Shown: positions 35,622-45,372 of the stretch, in pieces
Layout of the letters: each line of letters starts with the position of its first letter
Position numbering within the stretch: the first letter of the stretch is position 1
Source: Ferriphaselus amnicola
GTDB taxonomy: Bacteria; Pseudomonadota; Gammaproteobacteria; Burkholderiales; Gallionellaceae
DNA length: 64,000 nucleotides
NCBI RefSeq assembly: GCF_000974685.2
Contig: NZ_AP018738.1
Coordinates: 310,001-374,000 of the forward strand
Reading direction: 5' to 3'
Position numbers and translations under genes: made by a program
Notes under the pieces: generated by a model
Database searches by the model: none
Seen by the model: only the letters and a program-made list of their open reading frames with translations
What the model was told of the DNA's origin: nothing

Positions 35622-37055
35622 GTGGGAGCTACTCAAGAAGCGACACCGGTAAAGTACGACATGGATATAGTCCGATGGTTCACCATTGCGGCTGTTATCT
35701 ATGGTGTTGTAGGCACGCTAATCGGCGTGTATGTTGCATCAGAACTGGCATGGCCATTTTTGAACTTTGATATTCCGCAACTGACTTTTGGACGCCTGCG
35801 CCCATTGCATACCAATGCAGTGATCTTTGCGTTTGGCGGCTGTGTGCTGATGGCGACTGGTTTTTACATCGTCCAGCGTACAGGAGCGACCAAGCTGTGG
35901 AGTAATGGCTTGGCATGGTTCACGTTCTGGGGTTGGAATCTGATCATCGTTAGTGCGGTCATCACTTTGCCTATGGGCTTGTCCCAAGGTAAGGAGTATG
36001 CCGAGCTGCCTTGGTGGTGTGACATCATGATCGCCGTTGTCTGGTTGTCGTTTGGTCTGAATCACATCATGACCACAGCGATTCGCAAGACTTCGCACAT
36101 CTATGTGTCTAACTGGTTCACGATGGGTATGATCGTTATGATCACTTACCTGCACGTTGTGAATAGCATGGCAATTCCAGTGGATTGGGCGACTTCGTAC
36201 TCAATCTATTCTGGCGTACAAGATGCGATGATTCAATGGTGGTGGGGTCACAATGCGGTTGGTTTCTATCTGACCGGTGGTTTCCTAGGTATCATGTACT
36301 ACTTCATTCCTAAGCAATCCGGTCGTCCTGTGTTCTCGTATCGTTTGTCTGTGTTGCACTTCTGGACACTGACCTTCGGCTACGTTTGGCTGGGTGCTCA
36401 CCATCTGCAATACACCGCACTGCCTGACTGGACTGGTTCCTTGGGTGCTGCTGTGTCTCTGGCGATGATCATCCCATCTTGGGGTGGTGCGATGAACGGT
36501 ATGATGACTCTGTCCGGTGCATGGGACAAGCTGCGTACCGACTACATCCTGCGCTTCTTGGTGACTGCGATGGCGTTCTACGCGATGTCCACATTCGATG
36601 GTCCTGTAATGGCGATCAAGACTGTGAATGCGCTGTCTCACTACACTGACTGGACCGTGGGTCACGTACACGCAGGTGCTCTGGGCTGGATGTCCATGAT
36701 CTCCTTCGGCGCGATCTATCACATGGTCAAGAAGCTGTGGAATACCGAGATGTATTCTGAAAAGCTGGTGAACGTGCACTTCTGGGTTGCCTTGATCGGT
36801 GCAGTTACTTACATCGTTGCGATGTGGGTGTCTGGCATTATGCAAGGTCTGATGTGGCGTGATTATGACGAATACGGCACATTGACCTATACCTTCGTTG
36901 AATCTGTATCCGCAATGCATCCTTACTACGTGATGCGTGCTGTTGGCGGTGCGATTTTCAATCTGGGCACATGGATCATGCTGTACAACGTGATCATGAC
37001 CGTGCGTCAAGCAGGTGCTGCACGCGGCGTTAGCGCTACTGCGGCAAGAGCATAA
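35622..37055 (+). CDS. ccoN: cbb3-type cytochrome c oxidase subunit I (CcoN)
   Basis: This 477-residue catalytic subunit has about twelve membrane helices and carries haem b and the haem b3-CuB centre, reducing O2 with high affinity. Family marks include [36 protein letters not shown] and [16 protein letters not shown], which hold conserved His ligands. It starts at GTG 35622 with AGGGAGGAG upstream. It is the first gene of ccoNOQP and is preceded by an FNR-type promoter and a palindrome-rich leader. Codon use leans to GGT/GCT/CTG, as in highly expressed genes. Confidence 0.97.
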   Translation: MGATQEATPVKYDMDIVRWFTIAAVIYGVVGTLIGVYVASELAWPFLNFDIPQLTFGRLRPLHTNAVIFAFGGCVLMATGFYIVQRTGATKLWSNGLAWFTFWGWNLIIVSAVITLPMGLSQGKEYAELPWWCDIMIAVVWLSFGLNHIMTTAIRKTSHIYVSNWFTMGMIVMITYLHVVNSMAIPVDWATSYSIYSGVQDAMIQWWWGHNAVGFYLTGGFLGIMYYFIPKQSGRPVFSYRLSVLHFWTLTFGYVWLGAHHLQYTALPDWTGSLGAAVSLAMIIPSWGGAMNGMMTLSGAWDKLRTDYILRFLVTAMAFYAMSTFDGPVMAIKTVNALSHYTDWTVGHVHAGALGWMSMISFGAIYHMVKKLWNTEMYSEKLVNVHFWVALIGAVTYIVAMWVSGIMQGLMWRDYDEYGTLTYTFVESVSAMHPYYVMRAVGGAIFNLGTWIMLYNVIMTVRQAGAARGVSATAARA

Positions 37056-37066
37056 GGGAGAGAGAC

Positions 37067-37864
37067 ATGTCTGATCACGATCACATTTATTCAACCAAGT
37101 TCCAAGACAGCATTGAGCGAAATACGCTCTTGATGTTCATCCTTACCGCTGTTGCAGTTGCAGTTGGCGGTATCGTGGAAATCGTGCCTCTGTTTTATCT
37201 GCCTAACACAGGTATGTCGGGTGGCGACGGTACTTTTAATGGTACCCAGCACAAAGACACCAATGGCAATGTTATCCCGATGGATAAGATCGTCTGGAAT
37301 CCAGCTACATCCGAGCATAAGACTATGGATGACTGGCAGCCTGGCGATGGCGTGCGTCCTCACAAGCCATTAGAGCTGGCAGGTCGTGCAGTATTCATTC
37401 GCGAAGGTTGCTTCCTGTGTCACTCGCAGATGATTCGTCCGTTCCGTGATGAGAAGGATCGTTATGGTCACTACTCAATCGCTGAAGAGTCTATGTATGA
37501 TCACACTTATCAGTGGGGTTCTAAGCGTACTGGGCCGGATATCGCACGTGTTGGTGGTAAATACTCCGATGAATGGCACCGCAAGCACTTGAAGTATCCG
37601 CGTGATGTGGTTCCTGAATCTGTGATGCCGAACTACTTCTTCTTGGAAAATGCACCGGTTGATGGCGATAAGCTTGCCAAGACTATGGAAGTAATGACCA
37701 AGATGCCATTCAACCCAGTGCCGAAGACAATTTACACCGACGAGCTAATCGCTGGTGCTAAAGCCTCTGTCGAAGGGAAAACTGAGATGGATGCAGTCAT
37801 CGCATACCTGCAATCCTTGGGTAATCACGTGAAGTTTGAAGAAGGCGTGAACTACCGTGACTAA
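37067..37864 (+). CDS. ccoO: cbb3 oxidase subunit II, monohaem cytochrome c (CcoO)
   Basis: This 265-residue subunit has one N-terminal membrane anchor (about 21-45) and a periplasmic cytochrome c domain with a single haem site CFLCH (115-119); a distal Met in PESVMPNYFF is the likely axial ligand. It passes electrons to CcoN. AGGGAGAGA precedes ATG 37067, and the 3' end overlaps ccoQ by eight bases. Confidence 0.97.
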   Translation: MSDHDHIYSTKFQDSIERNTLLMFILTAVAVAVGGIVEIVPLFYLPNTGMSGGDGTFNGTQHKDTNGNVIPMDKIVWNPATSEHKTMDDWQPGDGVRPHKPLELAGRAVFIREGCFLCHSQMIRPFRDEKDRYGHYSIAEESMYDHTYQWGSKRTGPDIARVGGKYSDEWHRKHLKYPRDVVPESVMPNYFFLENAPVDGDKLAKTMEVMTKMPFNPVPKTIYTDELIAGAKASVEGKTEMDAVIAYLQSLGNHVKFEEGVNYRD

Positions 37865-38069
37865 ATTGATGGACTACCTACACACGGACTGGGCAGCAAT
37901 GACCAGTAACGACTGGCTGGGTGTTTTCTTTGCCGTGGGCACGTTCGTTGCGATGGTTGTGGTCTATGTGATGGTGTTCAATCCTAGGAACAAGGATGCG
38001 TTCAACTCGCAGAGCGATATGGCTCTGCGAGAAGACGGCGAGTACAACAATTCGGGAGATAAAAAATGA
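37857..38069 (+). CDS. ccoQ: cbb3 oxidase small subunit CcoQ
   Basis: This 70-residue protein has a single membrane helix (about 20-40, FFAVGTFVAMVVVYVMVF) and a charged cytosolic tail (NPRNKDAF). CcoQ stabilises the oxidase complex, especially against oxygen. It overlaps ccoO upstream by eight bases and ccoP downstream by four. Confidence 0.92.
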   Translation: MTKLMDYLHTDWAAMTSNDWLGVFFAVGTFVAMVVVYVMVFNPRNKDAFNSQSDMALREDGEYNNSGDKK

Positions 38070-39040
38070 GTGACAATCACAACCCTGCTGGTGGCGTGCC
38101 TACCACGGGACATGTATGGGATGATGATTTGGCGGACTTTACCAATCAGCCACCTAAGTGGTGGATGCTTGGTCTGACTGCTAGTGCAATTTGGGTGTGT
38201 GTGTACTTCTTGATGTATCCGGCTGTTCCAATTGCCGTTTCTGGAACGTTCTTTGAAGGTGTCGGCTTGCCAGGTTCTGGTAAGTGGACAGCGATCAATG
38301 AGTTGGCTGCTGATCAAAAGGTATTGGATGACGCACGTGCCAAGTACGAAAACAAGCTGAAGGACATGACGCCGGCTGCAATTTTGGCTGATGCTGAACT
38401 GTCTGAGTATGTGATTCGTTCCGGCAAGGTTCTGTTCAGTGACAATTGTGCTGCATGTCACGGTCAGAACGGCGTGGGTACGATTCAGGCTGGCAAGTTC
38501 GCCATGCGTGAGCAAGGTCTGATGGCCCCTGTGCTGAATGACGATGATTGGCTGTTTGGTGGTACCGTGGACACTATCCACGAAACCATCACCGGCGGTC
38601 GTCAAGGCATGATGGTTGCCCATAAGGACATGCTGTCCGCAGCTGAAATCGACTCGCTGGCTAATTCCGTTGCAGCGGGTACTCCTACGGCCAACCCTCT
38701 GTTCGCAGAGAAAGGTTGTACGGCATGTCACGGTGAAGATGGTAAGGGTATTCAAGCCATGGGTTCTGCTAACCTGACCGACAAGATCTGGCGTTTCGAT
38801 GGGTCTGTGGAAGGGATCAAGCAAACCATCACTTATGGCGTGAACTCCGGCGACAAGGATGCTCGCGTTGCTGTGATGCCTAGTTTCACCGCAGGCGGTA
38901 AGCTGTCTGCTGTTGAGATGAAGAAACTGGCTGTGTACGTGTACAAGTTCGGTGGTGGTACACCTGAAGCAGCTCCTGCTCCAGTTGAAGCTGCTGCCGC
39001 TGCTTCTGATGCTCCTGCAGCCGAAGCCGTAGCCAAGTAA
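38066..39040 (+). CDS. ccoP: cbb3 oxidase subunit III, dihaem cytochrome c (CcoP)
   Basis: This 324-residue subunit has an N-terminal region with a membrane helix (about 32-55) and two cytochrome c domains with haem sites CAACH (128-132) and CTACH (218-222). It receives electrons from soluble cytochrome c. The last 30 residues are Ala/Pro/Glu-rich and probably disordered. The stop is followed by a hairpin with a short T-run and then the 40-residue ORF. Confidence 0.97.
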   Translation: MSDNHNPAGGVPTTGHVWDDDLADFTNQPPKWWMLGLTASAIWVCVYFLMYPAVPIAVSGTFFEGVGLPGSGKWTAINELAADQKVLDDARAKYENKLKDMTPAAILADAELSEYVIRSGKVLFSDNCAACHGQNGVGTIQAGKFAMREQGLMAPVLNDDDWLFGGTVDTIHETITGGRQGMMVAHKDMLSAAEIDSLANSVAAGTPTANPLFAEKGCTACHGEDGKGIQAMGSANLTDKIWRFDGSVEGIKQTITYGVNSGDKDARVAVMPSFTAGGKLSAVEMKKLAVYVYKFGGGTPEAAPAPVEAAAAASDAPAAEAVAK

Positions 39041-39058
39041 GTATCCATTGGTCTATAA

Positions 39059-39086
39059 CCGCACGGTGAGAGCTGTGCGGGTTTTT
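39059..39086 (+). terminator. Hairpin with short T-run after ccoP
   Basis: CCGCAC (39059-39064) pairs with GTGCGG (39075-39080), followed by GTTTTT. It sits between ccoP and the 40-residue ORF, so it could partly stop transcription and set a lower level for the downstream genes, or protect the ccoNOQP message. Confidence 0.65.
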
Positions 39087-39101
39087 GAAAGGAAAATTGA
39101 T

Positions 39102-39224
39102 ATGTCACATGACTTCGTATATTGGGGCTTGATGATCGGCACAGCCGGCGCATTCGGCGCGGTGATTGCTGCGTTGAGTTGGTTGTTCTACAACGCGAAA
39201 GTAAAGAATCGCGGCGACAAGTAA
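39102..39224 (+). CDS. 40-residue single-helix membrane protein in the cbb3 operon
   Basis: The ORF encodes 40 residues beginning MSHDFVYWGLM, with one hydrophobic helix (about 7-29) and a basic tail (NAKVKNRGDK). GAAAGGAAAATTG upstream gives a good ribosome site. It lies between two hairpins, 62 bases after ccoP and before ccoG. Size and topology resemble CcoM, the small extra subunit seen in Pseudomonas stutzeri cbb3 oxidase, though I see no clear sequence match. Probably an oxidase-associated subunit or assembly helper; this is inference from context. Confidence 0.7.
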   Translation: MSHDFVYWGLMIGTAGAFGAVIAALSWLFYNAKVKNRGDK

Positions 39225-39238
39225 TACTATTGTTCCCC

Positions 39239-39268
39239 AAAAGGAGGAGGCTAGCCTCCTCCTTTTTT
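39239..39268. terminator. Strong terminator before ccoG
   Basis: AAAAGGAGGAGG and CCTCCTCCTTTTTT form a near-perfect palindrome around CTAG, ending in six T. It should end the ccoNOQP-small-ORF transcript, so ccoG and the assembly genes probably have their own promoter in 39269-39384 or rely on read-through. Confidence 0.9.
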
Positions 39269-39384
39269 ATTCTTGATTTATTATTTGGCAGGAATACACT
39301 GCGCCAGTTTTCGCTTGAGAGTTTGCGCAGCGTATTCTTCGGACTAGTCTAGAAAATAGGCATTAACACAATTTAGGAGCAGTT

Positions 39385-40824
39385 ATGAGCGAGCCGGTGC
39401 AGAAATCAAACTCTGGTGTGGGTAACGAAACTGGACTGTATAGCGAGCATGAGGAGTGGGCCGTCAATATGGGAGAGAAGACCATTCATGCCAAACGCAT
39501 GCCTGGCTTTTATCGCTCGATTAAATACTTCACGGAGTCGTTCTGGCTGATCCTGTTTCTTGCTCCGTATATGCGCTGGAATGGCAAGCAAGCATTGATT
39601 CTGGACGTCAATGATCGCCAGTTCCATATCTTTGGGCTGACCATTCTGCCGCAAGATATCTGGATGGTATCTCTGCTATTGCTGCTACTTGCCATGACGT
39701 TGTTCGCAGTGACTTCAGTGGCGTCGCGCGTGTTCTGCGGCTATTTCTGCTTCCAGACCACCTGGGTTGATTTATTCACTTGGATCGAAGAGAAGATTGA
39801 AGGTGCTCCAAACGCTCGTCATAAGCTGGATGCAGCCCCGATGACCGGTGCCAAGTTCGGCAAAAAGGCATTCAAGCACACCCTGTGGCTGTTGATTTCG
39901 CTTCTAACTGGGATCAGTGTCATCATCTGGTTCGAAGATGCTCATGTATTCTGGGGAAATCTGCTGCACTTCAATTTGTCGATGATTGAAGGCGCCACTT
40001 TAGTTGCCTTTACGCTGGGTACGTATTTCTTGGCAGGCCACCTACGTGAGCAGACATGTTTGTGGTTGTGTCCGTATGCTCGTATTCAGGGGGTGATGTG
40101 TGATGCGCAGACATTGATGCCTACCTATGATGAGAAGCGCGGTGAGCCTCGTGGTCGTCTACGTAAAGGCGCTGCGAGTGCTGATGAACCTAAGCAGGGA
40201 GACTGTATCGACTGCTTCCAGTGCGTTCAAGTTTGTCCGACAGGTGTGGATATTCGTCAGGGCCAACAACTAGGCTGCATCACCTGTGGTCTTTGCCTAG
40301 ATGCTTGCGATTCCATCATGGACAAGATTGATCGCCCTCGCGGACTGATCCGCTACATGACTCTGGATGAAGTGAATGGCGTGCCGGTCAAGAAGCTGTA
40401 TCAACACCCTAGAACCTTGGTGTACATCGGGATTCTACTGATCGCCTTGATGGGTATCGTCTATGGTCTAAGCCATTTGGGTACGCTGACCTTGCGTGTG
40501 GCACCGGAACGTCAACCCTTGTTCGTGCGCATGAGTGATGGTTCGATTCAGAATAAGTACATGTTCAAGGTGCTTAATAAGACCGACAAAGACTTGTACG
40601 TGAAGGTGAGCGCTGAGGGTGGAGTGAAGGGGCAGGTCATTGTTGATAGTGATAAAAAGCAGTTGGTGCATCACGGCAAGGCATCGGGCTTCACGATTTT
40701 CGTCAAGGCTCCCGAGGAGAATCTGACACGCGAAGTTACTAAGTTGCAGTTCCGCGTTGAGAATGTCGAAGATCCAAACATGAAGGCTGAGTACGATACG
40801 GTATTCACAGGGCCGAAGCGTTGA
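39385..40824 (+). CDS. ccoG: cbb3 oxidase assembly protein CcoG (polyferredoxin)
   Basis: This 479-residue membrane protein has about five helices and two 4Fe-4S motifs in the middle: DCIDCFQCVQVCPTG and GCITCGLCLDACD. The C-terminal 120 residues form a periplasmic Ig-like domain. CcoG is thought to reduce copper for cbb3 assembly. ATTTAGGAGCAG precedes ATG 39385. It starts the accessory half ccoGHIS. Confidence 0.95.
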   Translation: MSEPVQKSNSGVGNETGLYSEHEEWAVNMGEKTIHAKRMPGFYRSIKYFTESFWLILFLAPYMRWNGKQALILDVNDRQFHIFGLTILPQDIWMVSLLLLLLAMTLFAVTSVASRVFCGYFCFQTTWVDLFTWIEEKIEGAPNARHKLDAAPMTGAKFGKKAFKHTLWLLISLLTGISVIIWFEDAHVFWGNLLHFNLSMIEGATLVAFTLGTYFLAGHLREQTCLWLCPYARIQGVMCDAQTLMPTYDEKRGEPRGRLRKGAASADEPKQGDCIDCFQCVQVCPTGVDIRQGQQLGCITCGLCLDACDSIMDKIDRPRGLIRYMTLDEVNGVPVKKLYQHPRTLVYIGILLIALMGIVYGLSHLGTLTLRVAPERQPLFVRMSDGSIQNKYMFKVLNKTDKDLYVKVSAEGGVKGQVIVDSDKKQLVHHGKASGFTIFVKAPEENLTREVTKLQFRVENVEDPNMKAEYDTVFTGPKR

Positions 40825-40870
40825 TTCTAGATTCAACTACAGTGCAAGCATTACGAGTCGAGGTATTGAA

Positions 40871-41431
40871 ATGATTTCGCAAAAGAACAAGCAAGGCTGG
40901 CGCAATCCTTGGGTATTCGGACTGCTTGCCGTGGTTCTGGCGGGTGTGGTCATCAACATCAAGTTCTACTGGAATGTGACGCAACACCCCGTGCGCGTTC
41001 TGGACGATGATTACAATGTTCGAGCTCACAATCAATACGACGCTAAGTGGGTTCAGCAACAGGCAGAGCGCTCGACCTTGGGCTGGCAGGCCAAGCTATA
41101 CTCGCCCCACCAGTTGCAGAATGACCCACTGGCGGATCCGGGAGCGGCAAAATTCATACTGCTGGCTAGCCCTGCCGATCTTAGGTTCGATTTGACGAGT
41201 CGTGAAGGCAAGCCGATTCAGGGTGGGCAGGTAATCATCAACGCACAATGGCCCGGCGATCCCAGCTTTGATACCAAAGCTGAGCTGTTTGAAAAGTCAC
41301 CGGGACATTACGAGGGAGGGGTGAGTTTCTCCCGCGCTGGGAATTGGGATTTGCTCATCAAGGTTACGCATGAGGGCCGCCAGTTCGACATGGAACAGAA
41401 GGTCTTTGTCGAGATTCCAAAACAACCATAG
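40871..41431 (+). CDS. ccoH: cbb3 assembly protein FixH/CcoH
   Basis: This is a 186-residue protein with one N-terminal membrane anchor (about 15-35) and a periplasmic beta-rich domain of FixH type ([12 protein letters not shown], then [13 protein letters not shown]). It is needed for maturation of the oxidase together with the copper pump. It starts 46 bases after ccoG and ends 11 bases before ccoI. Confidence 0.92.
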   Translation: MISQKNKQGWRNPWVFGLLAVVLAGVVINIKFYWNVTQHPVRVLDDDYNVRAHNQYDAKWVQQQAERSTLGWQAKLYSPHQLQNDPLADPGAAKFILLASPADLRFDLTSREGKPIQGGQVIINAQWPGDPSFDTKAELFEKSPGHYEGGVSFSRAGNWDLLIKVTHEGRQFDMEQKVFVEIPKQP

Positions 41432-41442
41432 CGGTACGCTTG

Positions 41443-43905
41443 ATGCCACAAACTTCCGCCGCACCACACAATCTGGATTGCTTTCACTGTGGGCTGAAGA
41501 TAGCGGATGACGCTGAGTTTCGGAGTCAACTCGACGGAGCAAGTCGTGATTTCTGCTGCTTCGCCTGCCAGTCGGTGTGCGAGGCTATTTACCAAGCAAA
41601 TCTGCAAGGCTATTATCAGCGTACCCCACAGGGCACGTTGTTGGCACCTCCTCCCACGCCGCCTAGAGACATCGAGATGTACGATCTCGACGAAGTGCAG
41701 GAAGACTTCGTTCACTCAAAAGGCGAGCTGAGTGACACTCACCTCTTGGTTGAGGGTATCCACTGTGCTGCCTGCGTCTGGCTGATCGAGCGCAGCATGA
41801 TGCGTTTACCAGGAGTGCTGACGGCAAACGTCAATTTGGCGGGCAAGCGTCTGCATTTGCGTTGGGACAATAGTCGTCTCAAGCTCTCGACTGTCATTCA
41901 TGAACTCTCCAAAATAGGCTATTCAGGCATTCCTTACGATCCAGAGGCGGCGGAAGGGGCGATGAAGCGCAGCAATCGGGCGATGCTGTTCCGTTTGTTC
42001 TTCGCTGGCTTTGCCATGATGAACCTAAACTTGATCGCCATTGCACTTTACAGTGGCGCGGATCGTGGCCAGTTCGTCAGCTTCTTTCATTGGATGGCGT
42101 GTGCACTGGCGACTCCGACTTTGCTGTATTCGGGCTTCCCGTTCTACAAAGGCGCGTGGAGTGGCTTGCGTAACGCGCGCTTGACCATGGATCTACCTAT
42201 CGCCATTGGGCTGTCGGTTACCTACATCTATTCACTTTATGTGACCTTGGGTGGGGCGGGAGAGGTGTATTTCGATACGGTCACCAACCTGACGTTTGTG
42301 ATTCTGATCGGGCGTTACCTAGAAGGGATGTATCGTCATCAGGCCGTGGCGGCCACTAACCGTCTGATGGATTTGCAGCCGCGCGTTGCCACGGTGTTGC
42401 GCGACGGCGAAGAGAAGATCGTGTCAGTGCGTGCAGTGCAGATCGGTGAGAGCGTTGTAGTCAAGCCGGGCAACAAGGTGCCGATGGATGGCTTGGTACG
42501 CGAAGGTCAGAGCTCGGTCGATGAATCAATGTTGAGTGGCGAGTCAATGGCAGTTCGCAAGCAAGTCGGTGATCGCGTGGCCGCAGGCACTATCAATGGC
42601 AGCGGCGTATTGGTGGTTGAGGTACGTGCCGCCTCGCAAGACTCCATGCTGGCCAAGATCATTCGCTTGGTCGAGGAGGCGCAGTCCTCTAAGGCGCCCA
42701 TCCAGCGCATTTCCGATACCATCGTGCCGTGGTTCGTGTTGGCTACGCTGGTTTGTGCCAGCCTTACCTTCTACTTCTGGTCGGAACATTTCGAGATCGC
42801 GCTGATGGCTGCGACTTCCGTGCTGATCATCACTTGTCCCTGTGCGTTGGGCATGGCGACGCCGATGTCGATTGCGGTCGCCTCAGGTTTGGGAGCCAAA
42901 CATGGCATTCTGGTCAAGAATGGCGTGGTGCTAGAGACCTTGTCCAAGGTGACTCATTTCGTGTTCGACAAGACCGGCACTCTGACCGAGGGCAAGATGC
43001 GTGTGGAGCAGATTCTGGTGGCGGCGGAGCAAGATGAGGCGGCGCTGCTTACCTTGGCGGCAGGTGTCGAGCGCTATTCTGAGCACAGTGTGGCACACGC
43101 GATCGTCAGAGAGGCTGACGAGCGGGAGCTGATCTATCGCAAGGCGGTAGTCGAAGGCTTCCATGCGACACCGGGGGCGGGCGTTGAGGCCCTCGTCGAT
43201 GGTCGCACGGTGCTCATCGGTACGGCAGAGTGGCTGGCAAAGATGTCAGTGGCACCGAATGACTCACTCCTGCACCCCTTGGGCGATTTGGAAGCTCAAG
43301 CTAAGACCTGCGTCCATCTGGCTGTGGCCGGACAGCATATGGCGGTGATCGTGCTGGCCGATACGTTGCGCGTTGATGCGCAAGGCTTGATTGAATCCTT
43401 GCGGGTGGCGGGGATAGGTATGACCTTGTTGAGCGGTGATCGCAAAGCGGTGGCGGAAGCGATCGCGCGCCAATTGGGTGGTATGGAGGTGATTGCAGAA
43501 GTGCTGCCTCAAGACAAGGATAGTGTGATCCATCAGTTGCAGCAGCAAGGCAAGGTCGTGGCGATGGTGGGCGATGGCGTGAACGATGCGCCTGCGCTGA
43601 TCCGCGCGGATGTGGGCATTGCGTTGGGCTCAGGCACCGATGTGTCGGTAGAGAGTGCCGATATTGTGCTGATGCAGAATGAGCTGGATAAGGTGCGTCT
43701 GGCCACCTTGTTGTCGCGCCGTACCTTGCGTACGATCAAGCAGAACATCGGCTTATCGTTCGTGTATAACGGCATTATGGTGCCGCTGGCGATGCTTGGT
43801 CATGTGACTCCACTGATGGCGGCGATCACGATGCCATTGAGCTCACTGTTGGTGATCGGTAATGCAGCGCGCATACGCAATCTATTCAAGGAAAAGACAC
43901 AATGA
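41443..43905 (+). CDS. ccoI: Copper-transporting P1B-type ATPase for oxidase assembly
   Basis: This 820-residue pump (FixI/CcoI) has a Cys-rich N-terminus (CFHC at 13-16, then CCFACQSVC), a heavy-metal-associated domain with GIHCAACV, eight membrane helices, the metal-site motif CPC ([12 protein letters not shown]), the phosphorylation site DKTGTLT and the hinge [10 protein letters not shown]. It exports copper to the periplasm for insertion in CcoN rather than for resistance. ATG 41443 was preferred to TTG one codon earlier. It overlaps ccoS by four bases. Confidence 0.96.
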   Translation: MPQTSAAPHNLDCFHCGLKIADDAEFRSQLDGASRDFCCFACQSVCEAIYQANLQGYYQRTPQGTLLAPPPTPPRDIEMYDLDEVQEDFVHSKGELSDTHLLVEGIHCAACVWLIERSMMRLPGVLTANVNLAGKRLHLRWDNSRLKLSTVIHELSKIGYSGIPYDPEAAEGAMKRSNRAMLFRLFFAGFAMMNLNLIAIALYSGADRGQFVSFFHWMACALATPTLLYSGFPFYKGAWSGLRNARLTMDLPIAIGLSVTYIYSLYVTLGGAGEVYFDTVTNLTFVILIGRYLEGMYRHQAVAATNRLMDLQPRVATVLRDGEEKIVSVRAVQIGESVVVKPGNKVPMDGLVREGQSSVDESMLSGESMAVRKQVGDRVAAGTINGSGVLVVEVRAASQDSMLAKIIRLVEEAQSSKAPIQRISDTIVPWFVLATLVCASLTFYFWSEHFEIALMAATSVLIITCPCALGMATPMSIAVASGLGAKHGILVKNGVVLETLSKVTHFVFDKTGTLTEGKMRVEQILVAAEQDEAALLTLAAGVERYSEHSVAHAIVREADERELIYRKAVVEGFHATPGAGVEALVDGRTVLIGTAEWLAKMSVAPNDSLLHPLGDLEAQAKTCVHLAVAGQHMAVIVLADTLRVDAQGLIESLRVAGIGMTLLSGDRKAVAEAIARQLGGMEVIAEVLPQDKDSVIHQLQQQGKVVAMVGDGVNDAPALIRADVGIALGSGTDVSVESADIVLMQNELDKVRLATLLSRRTLRTIKQNIGLSFVYNGIMVPLAMLGHVTPLMAAITMPLSSLLVIGNAARIRNLFKEKTQ

Positions 43906-44111
43906 ACGTGATTTACAGTCTCATCCCAGGGATGACCTTCTTTGGTCTAGTCTTTGTTGCTATTCTGATCTGGGCGGTGAAGAAGGGGCAGTACGAAGAT
44001 ATGGAAGGTAATGCCAGTCGCATTCTGTTGGACGATGATGAAGATGCGATGCTGCTGAGTCAGCCCAAGAAAAAAGCGCAACCGAGTGATGACTCGGCTG
44101 CGCCTAAGTAA
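43902..44111 (+). CDS. ccoS: cbb3 oxidase assembly protein CcoS
   Basis: This is a 69-residue protein with one N-terminal helix (about 5-27, [21 protein letters not shown]), the CcoS mark [20 protein letters not shown] and a charged tail. It is required for cofactor insertion into CcoN. It is the last gene of the cco locus and overlaps ccoI by four bases. The next gene, on the other strand, ends 13 bases away. Confidence 0.94.
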   Translation: MNVIYSLIPGMTFFGLVFVAILIWAVKKGQYEDMEGNASRILLDDDEDAMLLSQPKKKAQPSDDSAAPK

Positions 44112-44124
44112 TACGTACCTAGCG

Positions 44125-44796
44125 TTACTTTACAACTTCACCATTTGTCAGTAGCGGTGTACGCAGCAAGGCGAAGTTCTTAGGTGGCAGGTATTGAAGG
44201 ACAGGTTTCTCTTTTCCGCCCAAGATGATGTCGAGGCCGTGCTGCGGATAAAGCCAGTGGGTCACGCCGTTCTTGGTTTCCAAGATGCGTTCTGCCGGTT
44301 CGCCAAAGCGTTTGGCGAGGATGCTTTCTTCCAATCGGACATTAGGCAGGTAGGTCAGGCTAACAACGGTTGATTTACGAACTGTTTCCAGATCGTCGGG
44401 AGCTAGCGTGATGCGTTTGCCGCTGCCGGTGCTGTTCATGCGCAGCCCTCGGTTGAACATGCCCGTCATCTCCTCGGCAGACAGGGCAACGGTAAGTACC
44501 AGTTTGGCTTTCAGGCCATTGAAGTTGATTTCCTCAATGAACGCTTCCACACTCATCTCGCCATCTTGGGGCTTGAACAAACTGATCTCAGCTTCTTCCT
44601 TGAACTGCTTCTCGGCTTCGGCGAGCGAAGCGACTCCGAGTGTGACGCCAAAGACGCGAGTGGTGTCAGGCGTAGGGTGGGTGATGTGCCAAGGCAAGGT
44701 GTCAGGTGTGCTGACCGAGTTGTCGGGTAGAGCAAGCAGCAGCGTGATCGTCACTGCAATCAAGCCGACTACGCCCAAAATTATTTTCTTATCCAT
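44125..44796 (-). CDS. Membrane-anchored protein of unknown function
   Basis: This 223-residue protein has one N-terminal helix (about 5-24) and a periplasmic part of mixed structure; no cysteine pairs or catalytic motifs stand out. The middle (VFGVTLGVASLAEAEKQFK) and the C-terminal third (AKRFGEPAERILETKNGVTHWLYP) look like a recognition-type domain. It lies six bases after the next membrane protein gene in a two-gene unit between ccoS and fnr. I do not recognise the family. Confidence 0.8.
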   Translation of the reverse strand: MDKKIILGVVGLIAVTITLLLALPDNSVSTPDTLPWHITHPTPDTTRVFGVTLGVASLAEAEKQFKEEAEISLFKPQDGEMSVEAFIEEINFNGLKAKLVLTVALSAEEMTGMFNRGLRMNSTGSGKRITLAPDDLETVRKSTVVSLTYLPNVRLEESILAKRFGEPAERILETKNGVTHWLYPQHGLDIILGGKEKPVLQYLPPKNFALLRTPLLTNGEVVK

Positions 44797-44802
44797 GAGT
44801 TG

Positions 44803-45306
44803 TTAATCGTCCTGACGGGTGGGGCGAAGCGCCAAAGCTGCGGCTGGGATCTTGCCGCTCTTGCATTGATGCTCTGCGTCAAACTCTAGAACCACTAGAG
44901 CCAACAAGGCGACCATAAATGGTAGTTGCCCGATGCCGCCAGCTAGCGCATAACTGGTGATCTTGCTCATGCCAAACTGAGCGCCGCCAAAAATACAGAA
45001 CGCCGTGAATGATCCTGTAACGAGAAAAAGGATCAGAAAGAGTTTGGCGCGTTTGCCGGCGAGGAGTTTGTGGCATAGCACAAACTCTGATGTCTCTTGG
45101 GTGAGTGCACGCTGTGCACGAAAGATCACATTGCCCAGCAAGGCGATGGAAAGGATGGGCATGAGAATGATCGGGAGCGGGCTGGTCTTAAAAAGACTGA
45201 GCGCGAGTACAAAGATGAAAACGTGTACGACGATAAAGTCGAACAGTAAATACGAGTGCAATTGCTTGGCACGGACAATTTCATCGGCGCTGACTTGCTG
45301 TTCCAT
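44803..45306 (-). CDS. Four-helix membrane protein of unknown function
   Basis: This 167-residue protein has four hydrophobic segments (about 22-42, 46-62, 87-108, 120-142) and charged ends. It begins EQQVSADEIVRAKQL and ends with a cytosolic tail. It is in an apparent operon with the gene at 44125 and ends up 66 bases after fnr on the same strand, so it might be expressed with fnr. No known family recognised. Confidence 0.8.
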   Translation of the reverse strand: MEQQVSADEIVRAKQLHSYLLFDFIVVHVFIFVLALSLFKTSPLPIILMPILSIALLGNVIFRAQRALTQETSEFVLCHKLLAGKRAKLFLILFLVTGSFTAFCIFGGAQFGMSKITSYALAGGIGQLPFMVALLALVVLEFDAEHQCKSGKIPAAALALRPTRQDD

Positions 45307-45372
45307 TTTGTATAGTCTCCGGTGATTAAATCAAGGGGCGAATAATCCACTCAACCCCTTTGGCTGTCAAAC

